Assembly (NCBI GenBank): GCA_023055355.1
Contig: JALJCS010000029.1
Coordinates: 7,503,001-7,567,000, forward strand
DNA length: 64,000 nt
Reading direction: 5' to 3'
Source: Agelaius tricolor
Lineage: Eukaryota; Chordata; Aves; Passeriformes; Icteridae
The position numbers were made by a program, and so were the translations under genes. Positions 53,632 through 64,000 of this stretch are shown in pieces (the first letter of the stretch is position 1; each line of letters starts with the position of its first letter). Under the pieces are notes generated by a model. That model was not told the DNA's origin. It saw only the letters and a program-made list of their open reading frames with translations, and made no database searches.

Positions 53632-54092
53632 GCTCGGCCGGGGATGCTCGGTCAGGGATGCTCGGTCAGAGATTCTCTGCCAGGGATGCTCGGTCAGGGA
53701 TTCTCTGCCAGGGATGCTCGGTCAGGGATTCTCTGCCAGGGATGCTCGGTCAGAGATTCTCTGCCAGGGATTCTCTGCCAGGGATGCTCGGCCGGGGATG
53801 CTCTGCCCAGGGATGTTCGGTCAGGGATGCTCACTCAGGAATGCTCGGTTAGGAATGTTCGGTCAGGGATGCTCTGCCAGGGATTCTCTGCCCGAGATGC
53901 TCGATCCGGGATGTTAGGTCAGGGATTCTCGGCCCGGGATGCTCTGCCAGGGATTCTCTGCTCGCTCAGAGATGGTCGGCCCGGGATGCTCGCTCAGGAA
54001 TGCTCGGTCAGGAACGTTCGGTCAGGGATGCTCTGCCAGGGATTCTGTCTCTGCCAGGAATGTTCGCTCAGGGATGCTCGGCCTGGAGCTCT
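53632..54092. repeat. Minisatellite, about 12/24-bp unit, upstream of the CpG island
   Basis: Over 30 units of GGGATGCTCGGTCA alternating with GGGATTCTCTGCCA. It is open in more than one plus-strand frame, which yields a repetitive false protein. It begins within about 50-100 bases of the island. Confidence 0.93.
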
Positions 54093-54159
54093 GGCACCCT
54101 CTGAGTGCCAAGGTTAGCGCTGTGCCCGCGTGTGCACAGCCGTGGCACGGCAGGGAAAG

Positions 54160-54290
54160 CTCGGAGTGGCCCCCGCAGAACAGCAGGAAAGCTCAGAGTG
54201 TCCCCCCCAGAACAGCAGGAAAGCTCAGAGTGGCCCCCCCAGAAGGACAGGGAAAGCTCAGAGTGTCCCCCCAGCACGGAGAGCAGGGGT
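54160..54290. repeat. Tandem repeat, about 35-bp unit
   Basis: Four copies of GAAAGCTCAGAGTGTCCCCC with CAGAACAGCAG. Non-coding. Confidence 0.9.
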
Positions 54291-55711
54291 TTCTGTGTCA
54301 AAAGCCGGCTGGAGCTGTTAGTGCCGCTGTTCACAGCTCCTAAAGCCCCGGTGGAGGGGAACAGGGCACCGCGTCCTTCCTAAAAACCCCCGCTGGAATT
54401 CTCAGCTGTGCTCCTCGTTTGAACACTCCCCGTGCTGGCAAAGAGATCTCTCTGCGACTCAAACACCAAGAGAAACCATTTCCTGAAAGTGTGGCCGCAG
54501 CTGCAATATTTTCATATCTTCTCATAGTTCAATATCCCTAACACCAGCTCAGTTCCAGAGCATCGGCTGTCCCTCATCTGAGGAGTGTTTCCTGAGAAAG
54601 CTCCTCTTTATTTCTCCAGTAATGGCTCAAAACCTTTTCTGGATGTATTTTTCATATTACCAAACAGTCCCAGACAAGGAGAGAACAGAGTGAAACCCAT
54701 CTCTGTGGTGAGGCTTTAAAGAAATTCAGTTTCTGGGGGGTTTTCTCCAAACGAGTGGATTTCAAATGCTGCTTTGACCTCTCTGGGTGGTGGAACCCTA
54801 AATCTCCTGGGATGTTGCATTCCTGAGTTGCTATGTGCACACTCTTGACTTTCTGAGTCATCTTCAGTGCTAAAGTCAGACTGAATTCTCCTGAACTTTC
54901 CAAGTGTGGCTGCAATAATTTCCTTTTTATCGGATTTATGTGAGTATTGCAATGCCAAGGCAGCCAGATGAGCTCAGCATAGAACAATTATTTCTTCTGG
55001 AGAGCAGGACAGCAAAAGCTCTCACACACTTTGCTCGCCTCAAAATAAAGATATTTATTTAATGGATGGACAAGACTTCTTTGAGATGTTTATTCTGTCC
55101 TCTCCTTGACTCCTTGGGCTTCCAGCTGGATCACAAGAATATTTTCCATCCAGCCATCCATAAGGAAATCAACTCCAATCTGAGTCAGAAAAGAGCAATT
55201 TAATAACTGAGAATTGGGCGAGGTGTTTAATGGACGAGCTCTGAGTCTCACTGACTCTTTGCCATCTGCCTCAGCCTGTTGATTTACAGCATTTAACTGC
55301 TTGTAAAGCTCATCTCTGTGTGGGGTTTTTTTCAGTCCTACTAAAGAAAAGAAGAATTTATTCTTTCCCCTGGAAAACGATGGATTAAAATAATGGCTGG
55401 TCTGATGGGAGATGTGCCACAAATCACACCTGCCTCCGCCAGAAATGCACCTTGACTCTGAGTCTGCAATGGGAAGGGCTGGAAAAAACTGCAGGAGACT
55501 TTAATCAGGTGATGGAGATGTCCTTAGGAAGTTTAAAGTGAGATTCATTTCCCTTGCATTCTGTATCAAGGATTTCAATAAATGCCCTAGAGTCAGATGA
55601 ATCACGGTGGAAAATAAAGCTCAATAACAAGAAAACCAAGGCCAAAACAAAATGAAACTTCAAACCCATGAGTCCATCCTTCTCGTAAGGAGCAAAATCT
55701 TTTCTTTTCAG
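54291..55711. other. Intergenic upstream of DRD2, nothing recognised
   Basis: No known exon or repeat family was seen. Confidence 0.45.
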
Positions 55712-56033
55712 GGCTTTTCTGGTTTGTGGAGTGCTGATCCTGGGGCAAATGCTGGTGAATATCCTGAATGTTCTGTATTTCCTGGCCGTGTGTTCATTTT
55801 GTGCTCCTGTAGGAGCAGACTCAGAGCTGGGAGGGGATCAGGTGCCTCCTGCACTGCACCAGGCCCAGAAAAGGGGAAATGCCAGTGGGATATCAGCCCC
55901 TGACCATGAGATAATTCATTCCTTTGCTGCTGTGTCACAGGCTGCTGCTGTGGAAAGCTTTGAAGAGAGCACTGAGGTCCTGAGTGACGATTTGATTTCT
56001 CTAATGAGAGGAGCAGTTGGCCACAAACGCTGA
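55712..56033 (+). CDS. Possible small secreted protein exon (unproven)
   Basis: The acceptor-like TCTTTTCTTTTCAG ends at 55711. The frame that follows is open to TGA at 56031. The ATG at 55749 would start a 94-residue protein with a signal-peptide-like N-terminus: MLVNILNVLYFLAVCSFC, then APVGA before DSELGG as a possible cleavage site. The rest is hydrophilic with one dibasic KR (QAQKRG) and ends GAVGHKR. It has no cysteines after the leader and is not a repeat. I recognise no family. Chance open frames of this length occur elsewhere in the window, so it is only a candidate. Confidence 0.25.
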
Positions 56034-56655
56034 AGAGGAAACGTTTCTGACACCTCTGGGATAAGGCAGAGGTTTTTAAGGGCCAGTCCTGAACTGTAGA
56101 ATGAATTTCCCTGCAAGTTTATCCCAACTTTGCTGCTTTCTGTGTCAGGCCTGTCTCTTTCTGGCACCAACATTCAACAAATACAAAAATGGGGAAGATT
56201 TTCAGAGCAGACCACTTCAGTTTGAACTCAGCTCCTCCTCCTGCTGAAACCAGACCCACCCAACCCTTTAACACTGATTCACTGGTACAAGAGCATCACA
56301 CACACTCCTGAATGTTGCTCAGGTATCACAGAAAGTGAAAAACCCACAAAACCTACAAAAACTGGCCCAGAATGGAGCAGAACTCCCCCTGTTTCACTGC
56401 AGGATGCTTGTTAACTCATGGGAGCTGCTCCAAAGCACCAGCTCTCCATGCTCCCAAAATCAAGGGTCAGTGCTGTGCAGCTGAGGAGGAGAGTGAGGAA
56501 AATGCCACAGCCAGCCCAGGCTGCTCCACCTTTCTCTGTGGCACCCACAGCCCAAATTAAACACCTGGAATGCTAAATCCCACTCAAGGGTGGAAATGCA
56601 GGTTCCAGTTCCCCAGTGAGAGCCCAGCCTGCCCCTCCAGCAGCCCCAGAGCCAG
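56034..56655. other. Intergenic, nothing recognised
   Basis: An ATTAAA hexamer lies near 56555; otherwise plain sequence. Confidence 0.4.
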
Positions 56656-56659
56656 GCTG

Positions 56660-56818
56660 GAGCTGGATTCTGGTGCTGGATGCTGGTGCTGGATGTTGGT
56701 GCTGGATTCTGGTGCTGGATGGTGGTGCTGGATTCTGGTGCTGATTCTGGTGCTGGATGCTGGTGCTGATTCTGGTGCTGGATTCTGGAGCTGATTCTGG
56801 TGCTGATTCTGGTGCAGA
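56660..56818. repeat. Minisatellite, about 15-bp unit
   Basis: About eleven copies of GATTCTGGTGCTG / GATGCTGGTGCTG. Confidence 0.93.
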
Positions 56819-57457
56819 CCCCTCTGGGAGCTGGCAGGGCTCCTCTCCCCCTCTGTGCTCCCTCCCAGCCCTGCTGCAGACTCATCTGGCTGCAGCTTGT
56901 GCCACCTTTCCCACAAATCTCTAAATTAGCATCCCTTGCAGATGTTCCCTCCCAGGGCAGGCCTATATCTGACTCTGGAATAAAAGACCTGCAGCTCAGG
57001 AAGGCAGATTAGTCATAATGAGCCTTCTGAACTCGAATGCTCTGCGGTTTTCTCATCTCTTCTGCCAAAACAAGCAGCACTCCCAGCCCCCTGTGCACAC
57101 TTGGAGCCTTTGCTTTGCTCAGCAGAACGGGCTCAGGGAATTTTGGGCAGAATTGGCTGCTGGGGGATGGTTCTCCCTGTGGCATGGATCTCTGCCCGTG
57201 CCCAGCTCCTCAGCAATGCCAGGGGAAGCACCCAGGGCCGGGCACAGGCTGGCTGCTCATTGCAGGTGTTAAATGCAGCCCTGGGAAATGCAGGCTCTGG
57301 GCACAGATGTGTTTGAGCCCATCAGGAAGCGTCCCACCAAATGAGCTGTGCTGTTAATGAAGGCTCTGACTCATCAGCGGGGGGAACAGAACGGGGCTGA
57401 TGGGCTCAGGGCAATCTTTGTGCCTTGAGTGCTGCAAAGTCCATGAAGTGAGTCCCT

Positions 57458-57588
57458 CCAGGTGAGGAAATTGCCATTCTGGAATGAGTCCCCCAGGTGA
57501 GGAAATTGCCATTCTGGAATGAGTCCCCCAGGTGAGGAAATTGCCATTCTGGAATGAGTCCCCCCAGGTGAGGAAATTGCCATTTTGG
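57458..57588. repeat. Tandem repeat, about 42-bp unit
   Basis: Four copies of CCAGGTGAGGAAATTGCCAT followed by TCTGGAATGAGTCCC; each includes a GGTGAGG that looks like a splice donor but is merely part of the unit. Confidence 0.92.
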
Positions 57589-57717
57589 GGTGCCTGGGTT
57601 GCAGAAGGAGGTGCCTGGAGGGTCCTGCCCTGCTGGAGCCCCCGTGGCAGCTCTGGAGGACATCGAGTTTCACCCCATCCCTGCACCCCCAAGGAGGTTT
57701 TGGTGCCCCAGGCCTGC

Positions 57718-57865
57718 TGCACTCCCAGTGCATTCCCAGTGCATTCCCAGTATATTCCCAGTACATTCCCAGTGCACTCCCAGTGCATTCCCAGTACATT
57801 CCCAGTGCACTCCCAGTGCATTCCCAGTACATTCCCAATGTGTTCCCAGTGCATTCCCAGTCTGT
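57718..57865. repeat. Minisatellite, 10-bp unit
   Basis: About 14 copies of GCATTCCCAGT / GTACATTCCCA. Confidence 0.92.
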
Positions 57866-60040
57866 TTGAGCCCCAGCCCAGTCTGTCCACCCAGCCCTGG
57901 CATTGCCTGACCCAGTTCATTTCAAGTGCAGGAAATCAATAGTGCTGGCTGTGAGATCTCTGCAGGAGCCAGGCTGGGTATTGATATCTGTGGGAAGGAA
58001 ATGAATTCTCCACTCCTTGCACATTCCTCAGGATGGGCCAGGAGATGCTGTTACTCCCATCAATCAATAATGTCAATAGGGGGCTCAAAATATTTATCTT
58101 TTTACCCACAAGCAATCACCAGAAAGTTCTAATCTGAGAGGAAGGGCTGGAAAAGGGATCTGACCTACCCATGCCACTGATTTCCTGGGGAGCGCTGGGC
58201 ACACTTTGACTTTTCTCTGTCTTAGCCTAAAGTTATGGGTGTGAAGCTGACACATATTTGATATTTTTCAATCAATCCTCTAAATGGGCCTGTGCAATCC
58301 CCACAGGATCTGACTGGGGAAATGCCATCAGTGCATATTCAAATAAAACAACATTTGCTGTGGTGGTGTTCACAAGCCATGGGCTGAGCTCTCTGGAGAG
58401 CAAAGCCAGGCTCAGAGCAGAGTCAGTGATGATTTATCCGTGCTGAAGGGTCAGGGTGGGCACACCAGGCTGGCACAGCACACACCCCCCTCTCGGAGCA
58501 GCTTTTTGGAACCTGAAATCCTCCCTTCATTTCCTCCTTGTGCACAGGGATAAAGGACGTGCTGCTGAAAGGGATTCCGTGGCAGGGCCTTTGTTTCTCC
58601 CCAAATGCAATATTTTGCAGGACAGATAAGCTGAAGAGGAGGAGGATTTCAAAGCACCTGGCTGAGCCCAGGTTATTAATTCTGATTCAACCCAAGAAAA
58701 TTCAGCTCCTCGCTGTTCCAGCACCCGTGGGGTGGCTCAGGTGCTGTCAGAGCTGTGTCTCACCAGGGAAGCACAGAAATGTCAGGCTCTGATGGCCCCA
58801 AAATATCTGAGTGTCCCAAGTTTTGGGTCCTAACTTTAAAGGGTAAAAGGAGATGAGTCTTCCTCTCTCTCCATCTCTTTGTCTGGTGCCTTCTCTCTGC
58901 TAACAAAGGCCCTCGGGAGCCCTGAGTGTTGGCAATCAGCTTGGCAAAATTCACCTGCACTGCAAGAGCCTCTCCTGTGCCTTTGCTGAGGTGTTTTTCA
59001 TTTCTTGCCTCCTCGTTATTCTCACAGAGCTCGGCAGCCAGTGAAGACGTGTAATTAGAGTTAATTGTGATTGCTCAGTGATGCAACAGCCCCCCACTGA
59101 CTTCAGGGTGCTTCAGGCTCGGAGGGAATGGGAAATTTCAGCAGGACAGAGCCCCCACAGCACTGCAGAGTCTGTCCTGCTCCCCTGCCTGGTCCCATGG
59201 GGAGGTGGCAATGTCACCTCCTGCAGGTACATTTCATTTTCTGTTTGTTTTTGAGGCTGCTGCTGACAGATCTCTGATGCTGATCAATGCCCCAGCTGCA
59301 GTTTTTCCTCCCCGGGGCCCAGGGGGAGGTGACAACACTTTGATGGATGATCAAAGCCACTCTTGTCACATCTCACAGCCAAACACCCAGCCCAGAGCTG
59401 ACTCCTGCCCTTTCTGGGATCCAGAACCCTCTGGGAATTTTGCCTCGTTGTGCCTCTGTCATGCTGGGATTTCAGAACGATCTGCATTAAATAACCTGCC
59501 TGGCTTGCTGGGGGTAAAAAAAGGCATTTAAATAGCATTCAAAATCCCTAATTTACATAATTCTGGGCTGCTGTAGTGGCCCCTCTGGCCAGTGGCTGGT
59601 GCTTTGCCCTGCTGCACTGATGGGGATTTAATTGCTGCATTTTTGGGCAGCAGAAATCCCAAATTCCAGCCCCACCCCCAGGAGGGGACCATCCTGGGCT
59701 GGAATTCTCCCTTTTTTTACTGTGAGATGGGAAAAGAGCAGAGAGGAGGGGAACAGATGGGGCCTTCCTGGTGCCACACACACGCGCACATCCCCAGAGT
59801 GGGAGGGAAAACTCCAAACAGCTGCTGGGAGTGGGAGCTGGGGGGAATTCGGGAGCTGGGGAGGCTCAGAGCCAGGGGAAGGCGGCTGCTCAGTGAGGCA
59901 GGAGAGAAAACCCCAGGGACAGCCACCCACGGGCCACAGGCGGCTGGGAGAGGCTGCCAGACAGAGCCGGGAGTGATCACACAGAGCAACCAGCACAGGC
60001 CTGCTCGGGGCCTGCGGCACAGCCCGTGGCAGCTCCTGCT
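57866..60040. other. Intergenic, nothing recognised
   Basis: No gene or known repeat family; short open frames only. Confidence 0.45.
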
Positions 60041-60044
60041 GCAC

Positions 60045-60580
60045 CCGGGGATTCGGGATGGAAAGGGCATTTTTGGGGTTCTGTGAGGGGAAACTCCTGC
60101 TGCACCCCGTGGATTTGGGATGGAAAGGGCATTTCTGGGGTTCTGTGAGGGGAATCTGCCTGCTGCACCCCGTGGATTTGGGATGGAAAGGGCATTTCTG
60201 GGGTTCTGTGAGGGGAAGTTCCTGCTGCACCCGGGGATTTGGGATGGAAAGGGCATTTTTGGGGTTCTGTGAGGGGAATTTGCCACTGCACTCCATGGAT
60301 TCGGGATGGAAAGGGCATTTCTGGGGTTCTGTGAGGGGAAGTTCCTGCTGCACCCGTGGATTTGGGATGGAAAGGGCATTTCTGGGGTTCTGTGAGGGGA
60401 ATCTGCCTGCTGCACCCTGTGGATTTGGGATGGAAAGGGCATTTCTGGGGTTCTGTGAGGGGAATCTGCCTGCTGCACCCGTGGATTTGGGACGGAAAGG
60501 GCATTTCTGGGGTTCTGTGAGGGGAAGCTCCTGCTGCACCCGGGGATTTGGGATGGAAAGGGCATTTTTGGGGTTCTCTC
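60045..60580. repeat. Minisatellite, about 60-bp unit, nine copies
   Basis: Each unit has GGATTTGGGATGGAAAGGGC, ATTTCTGGGGTTCTGTGAGG and a CTGCTGCACCC linker. Because the unit length is near a multiple of three and lacks stops, frames stay open for 190-300 codons on both strands. Confidence 0.95.
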
Positions 60581-60884
60581 AGGGAATTGGCCTGATTCAC
60601 ACCATGAATTTCAGCTGCAAAGGGATTTTTGGGGTCCTCTGAGAGCTCTGCATGCTGCTGCCAGATCAAACATGAAGAATATTCCTCCTTACCCTGCCCA
60701 GCCCTTTATTTCTGTCATTTATTTCCCCCAAACCACTTCTTTGGTGCTTTCTCCCAACCACAGCCAGCCCAAAGTGTGTGTTAATCCCAGGATGAATTTA
60801 TTGCTGCAGGAACACTTTGGGGAGGAATCCAGCTCCGCCTGGGAATTTTGGGATCAGTGGTCAATGTTGGGAAGGATGAAAGTT
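60581..60884. other. Intergenic, nothing recognised
   Basis: Ordinary sequence between the minisatellite and the LTR. Confidence 0.4.
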
Positions 60885-61559
60885 TGACAAGAAAATCTCA
60901 CAGATGTGTGTGCTTGGCAGAAAGATTTTTGAATGTAGAATCTGAAGAAGGAATAGAAATAGAAGAAAGTTTTGATATAGAAGGAAAGAATTGCTGAGCC
61001 AGTCTCACTGGCTAACCAAGGAGGCAAAGGGTGTGTGAGTTAGAAGGGGTTTTTATGGCTTAGAGCAAAGGATAAACCCACCCCAGACAAGAAGATGTTT
61101 TTACCAAGCAGGAAGAGAGCACAGGCAAACAAGGCAGCAAATGTTGCGAGTAGAAAAAAAAGAATTTTCTACTGCAAGAAAACTGAAAACCAACTTCTAG
61201 CTTAAACTGTAATGCACTGACTTTGAGTGATTGGAGAACAGTAACATGAATATGGAAATTACAGTAGTTATGATAGGCTAGAGGTAAAAGTGAAGGTATA
61301 GATTGGTTCTACTGTATGAAGATGCTCAGCAAAGTATATAATGCATATATATATATTTAATGTAACCTAAACTCAGGGTCTCCAGACCTGCCTGCAGCTG
61401 GAGCTGACAGCTCTGTCACCCACGACCCTGGACTGCTGTAACCTCTTGGTTTAATAAACTGCATTTTGTAATGAACTGCATTTTGTAACAAACTGCATTT
61501 TGTAATGAACTGCATTTTGAAGAGCTGCCTGAGTCCTGCATCCCTCATCTCAGCTCTCA
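60885..61559. mobile_element. Solo LTR, sister copy of 17657-18470
   Basis: Starts TGACAAGAAAATCTCACAGA and ends ATCTCAGCTCTCA. It lacks the CR1 insertion and the CAAATTTGC expansion of the other copy and contains an extra short TATATATATATT. CTGCATTTTGTAA occurs four times near the end. Confidence 0.78.
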
Positions 61560-62518
61560 CTGGCCAAGGCTTTAGGGAGCAGCTGCTTTAGCAGGAGCTG
61601 TTCCCTTCCTGCCTGCTCTGCACCCAAACCCAGCTGGCTCAGCCTTTCCTGGAGCACCAAACCCTTCCCCAATCCAGGCTCTCACACCCAGGGCGCTTCC
61701 CCAGCTCCTTTTCAGAAATGAGATTCACGAGCTACCTGGATCCTCTTTGCACTTGGGGAAATAATTACTTTACGCAAGATAATTTGCTTAAAACCATGAC
61801 AGTTTTAACTATAGTTTAAGGCTAAATGACTGCTCAGCAAGACAGCTGGTAAAATTCACCCTGTAATAAGACTGCAGCAATGTAAACAAGCCCAGCCCAT
61901 TTAGGGCTTTGAGTTAATATAGACGTCAAATACTTTCAATATCTCTAAATTTCCCAAACCATCAGGCATTTCCCTCCTTTGTAAACGTGTTTGTAATTGA
62001 TCTCGTCCTTTATCATCTAAAATGTCTGTCCTAAATCCATATAATTGATTCTCTATGAACATAAATTTAATTAACCTCGGAGGAAATGCTGTCTGGTTTG
62101 TTGGAGCACCAGTGACACGGGGAGTGAGGAATGGAGGGAATTCCAGGCTGGGCTCCTTCCCCCTTGGAATGTGGCTCTTTCCAAAGAAAACGCAGCCAAA
62201 AAATGACAGTTCTTAACTTTTATGGCAAAACATGCCTTGGGGGTTTTCCCTCTGCTCTGCAGAGCTTGTTGCAGGAGCCGTGCTTTGCTTGATTTGAAGA
62301 TTTTACCTGAGTTTATTTTCTCATGCTCAGGAACTTCGAGAGCTCCAGCCAGGTGAGAGTCACCACAAACCAGGTTTAGGCGACAGGCTGAGTATTTCCC
62401 CTCAAATGGTGATAATTTGAACGAAATCAGGCTCAGGATTTGCTGAACCCCTGCTATTCACTCCTCACTTCAGACCTTGTGAGAGCCTCAACCAGCAGAA
62501 ACCAAAACCAGCCTAGTG
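61560..62518. other. Intergenic; candidate conserved non-coding block at 61735-62090
   Basis: 61735-62090 is AT-rich, non-repetitive sequence with TTAATTAA-type and TGTAAACA sites. Conservation is inferred from composition only. Confidence 0.3.
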
Positions 62519-62932
62519 GGCAGGTGAAAATGGTATTTATAGGGAAGCCAAAAATATATAGAAAATTATCTATTGTTTTATATATATATATATAAATATA
62601 ACATATTTCATATATTTTACATATATATATATATATATGTTTATAGGGCCTGACCCAGCAGAACCCAGCGTGGTGGGCAGGTGAAAATGGTATTTATAGG
62701 GAAGCTGAAAATATATAGAAAATTATCTATTATTTCATATATATATAAATATATAAAAATATTTTATATTATATATTTTCCTATTATATATTTTACATAT
62801 TTTAGTATAATTGTATATATTTTATTATATATAATTATTATATGTAATATATCTATATATTATATATAATATATTTTATCTATTATATATATGTATTTTA
62901 TTTTTATATATATATATATTTCTTTTTTTTTC
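62519..62932. repeat. AT-rich repeat with a 120-150-bp duplication
   Basis: GGGCAGGTGAAAATGGTATT, TATAGGGAAGC and AAATATATAGAAAATTATCT occur twice (from 62519 and from 62674), each followed by long TATATA runs. Confidence 0.88.
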
Positions 62933-63419
62933 CTGCCAATGAACCCTCTGCAGCCTCCTGGCAGGCTGAGCAAAGCCAAACCATTCCAATTCCCCTCCCC
63001 AGCAGCAGGAGGGGTCTCTGGGGCCTGATGTCCTCTCTCCTGCTCACTTCATCACCACCATCCAATTGCAATGATGGCCATAAAGCCGAAAATTCATTTG
63101 CAGCCGCTGGAGTTGGGGTGATTTATTGCTGGCTAATTATCTTGCCGCAGTCTTGAGGATGGAATAATCGCCCTGATTTGCATAATCAAGGCATGGAGTC
63201 TTTAGAGCAGGGCTGGCTCTCAGCAGATGGCCCTGGTGAGTGTGGTTGCATCCCATCTTGTATCTCTTTGCCCATAGCAAAGGTTTACTGTCTTTTACTA
63301 ATTAAGTGTAATTTACACTAATATGGAGAGTTCTTTCTGTCAGCCTGCTGGAGGCACAGGCAGCCCTGACCCACCTGTGTGCCTGAACAGGAGCAGGGAC
63401 AGGCAGGACTTCGTAACAA
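62933..63419. other. Intergenic; second candidate conserved block
   Basis: 63065-63200 includes GGCTAATTATCTTGC and an octamer-like ATTTGCATAA. No gene seen. Confidence 0.3.
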
Positions 63420-63545
63420 TGGGGAATCCCAGGATGATTTTGGTAGGGGAGGACCTTAAAAATCATCTTATTCCAATTTACCACGAGCAGGAACACCTTG
63501 CACTGGCCCAGGCTGCTCCAGGCAGAGCTGATAACTGCACACAAC
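63420..63545 (-). mobile_element. CR1 LINE 3' fragment, antisense
   Basis: GATTTTGGTAGGGGAGGACC, TTAAAAATCATCTTATTCCA and GCCCAGGCTGCTCCA in this order are the reverse complement of a CR1 3' end. Diverged and truncated. Confidence 0.7.
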
Positions 63546-64000
63546 AGCATGGTTTCCCCTTTAAACCAAATAATTCAAAAAAAACCTCCCTTAATTCCCA
63601 AATAATTCCAAACAAACACCCAGACCAGGGGTGGTTCGGATGTGCCCTTGTGAAGGAGGAACAGGATCCATAAAACCTGAGAGCTTTCCTCTGGAAATGA
63701 GATTTCTCTGACTGCAGGCTTCCAGCTTGCCATTAGATCAAAAACCACACACGCAAAAAAAAAAAGGCTGGGAATTGTGTTTCAAACCGAAATTTTGACT
63801 TGACATTTCTGAGCCCTGTAACTCTGAGCCTTAAAAACGACACCAGCACTTTTCATCTGCCTTTAACGTCGGTTTTATACCAATAATTACCCTCACCGTG
63901 TAATTAGCTGAGTGTTCTGCAGCTCTGCCTGTCATCACAGAAATGGGGCTGCTCCTGTGGAAGGGTGAGCGCTCATGGGCTCTTTCACTGCCTGAAGTCT
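63546..64000. other. Intergenic, nothing recognised
   Basis: No gene or known repeat seen up to the window end. Confidence 0.4.

Noticed and set aside
53277..54117. Repetitive plus-strand frames of 157-191 codons (GMLGQRFSARDARSG-like)
   Set aside because: They are the translation of the CpG island edge and the 12/24-bp minisatellite; several frames are open at once.
57458..57588. Repeated GGTGAGG splice-donor-like sites
   Set aside because: They are part of a tandem repeat unit and have no associated exon.
59628..60669. Minus-strand frames of 230-303 codons
   Set aside because: Three overlapping frames stay open because of the 60-bp minisatellite; no start, leader or domain evidence.

Overview
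This is vertebrate, almost certainly songbird (passerine), nuclear DNA. The two protein-coding genes have short introns with GT-AG borders. The interspersed repeats are bird-type: CR1 LINE 3' ends and several solo LTR families that I recognise as common in passerine genomes. The GC-rich, minisatellite-dense background suits a microchromosome; the orthologous locus lies on chromosome 24 in chicken and finch (from memory, not from this sequence).

Layout. 1-2496: minisatellites and duplications, plus one possible poly(A) site of an upstream plus-strand gene (TTC12 would be expected there). 2497-10524, plus strand: complete ANKK1, a RIP-family kinase with 12 ankyrin repeats, in eight coding exons giving a predicted 778 aa. 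10525-24729: 3' UTR and intergenic DNA with LTR pieces and large minisatellites. 24730-33807, minus strand: complete coding sequence of DRD2, the dopamine D2 receptor, in seven coding exons giving 443 aa, the length of the human long isoform D2L; the 87-nt alternatively spliced exon is intact. 33839 to about 53400: a roughly 19.6-kb first intron full of repeats. About 52930-53600: a CpG island with a consensus minus-strand splice donor, the likely DRD2 promoter and non-coding exon 1. 53.6-64 kb: upstream intergenic DNA with minisatellites, an LTR, a CR1 piece and one open reading frame that looks like a small secreted protein but is unproven.

The two genes are convergent (tail to tail), the same arrangement as the mammalian NCAM1-TTC12-ANKK1-DRD2 cluster. 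DRD2 is a Gi/o-coupled dopamine receptor of neurons. ANKK1 is a poorly understood kinase best known because the human Taq1A marker, used in DRD2 association studies, is a Glu713Lys change in its ankyrin domain. This bird encodes Lys at the equivalent residue.

Exon borders were set by joining reading frames across GT-AG sites and by comparison with the human proteins from memory; phases agree throughout both genes. Repeat family names are from recognition, not from a database search. No convincing tRNA, rRNA or CRISPR array was seen.
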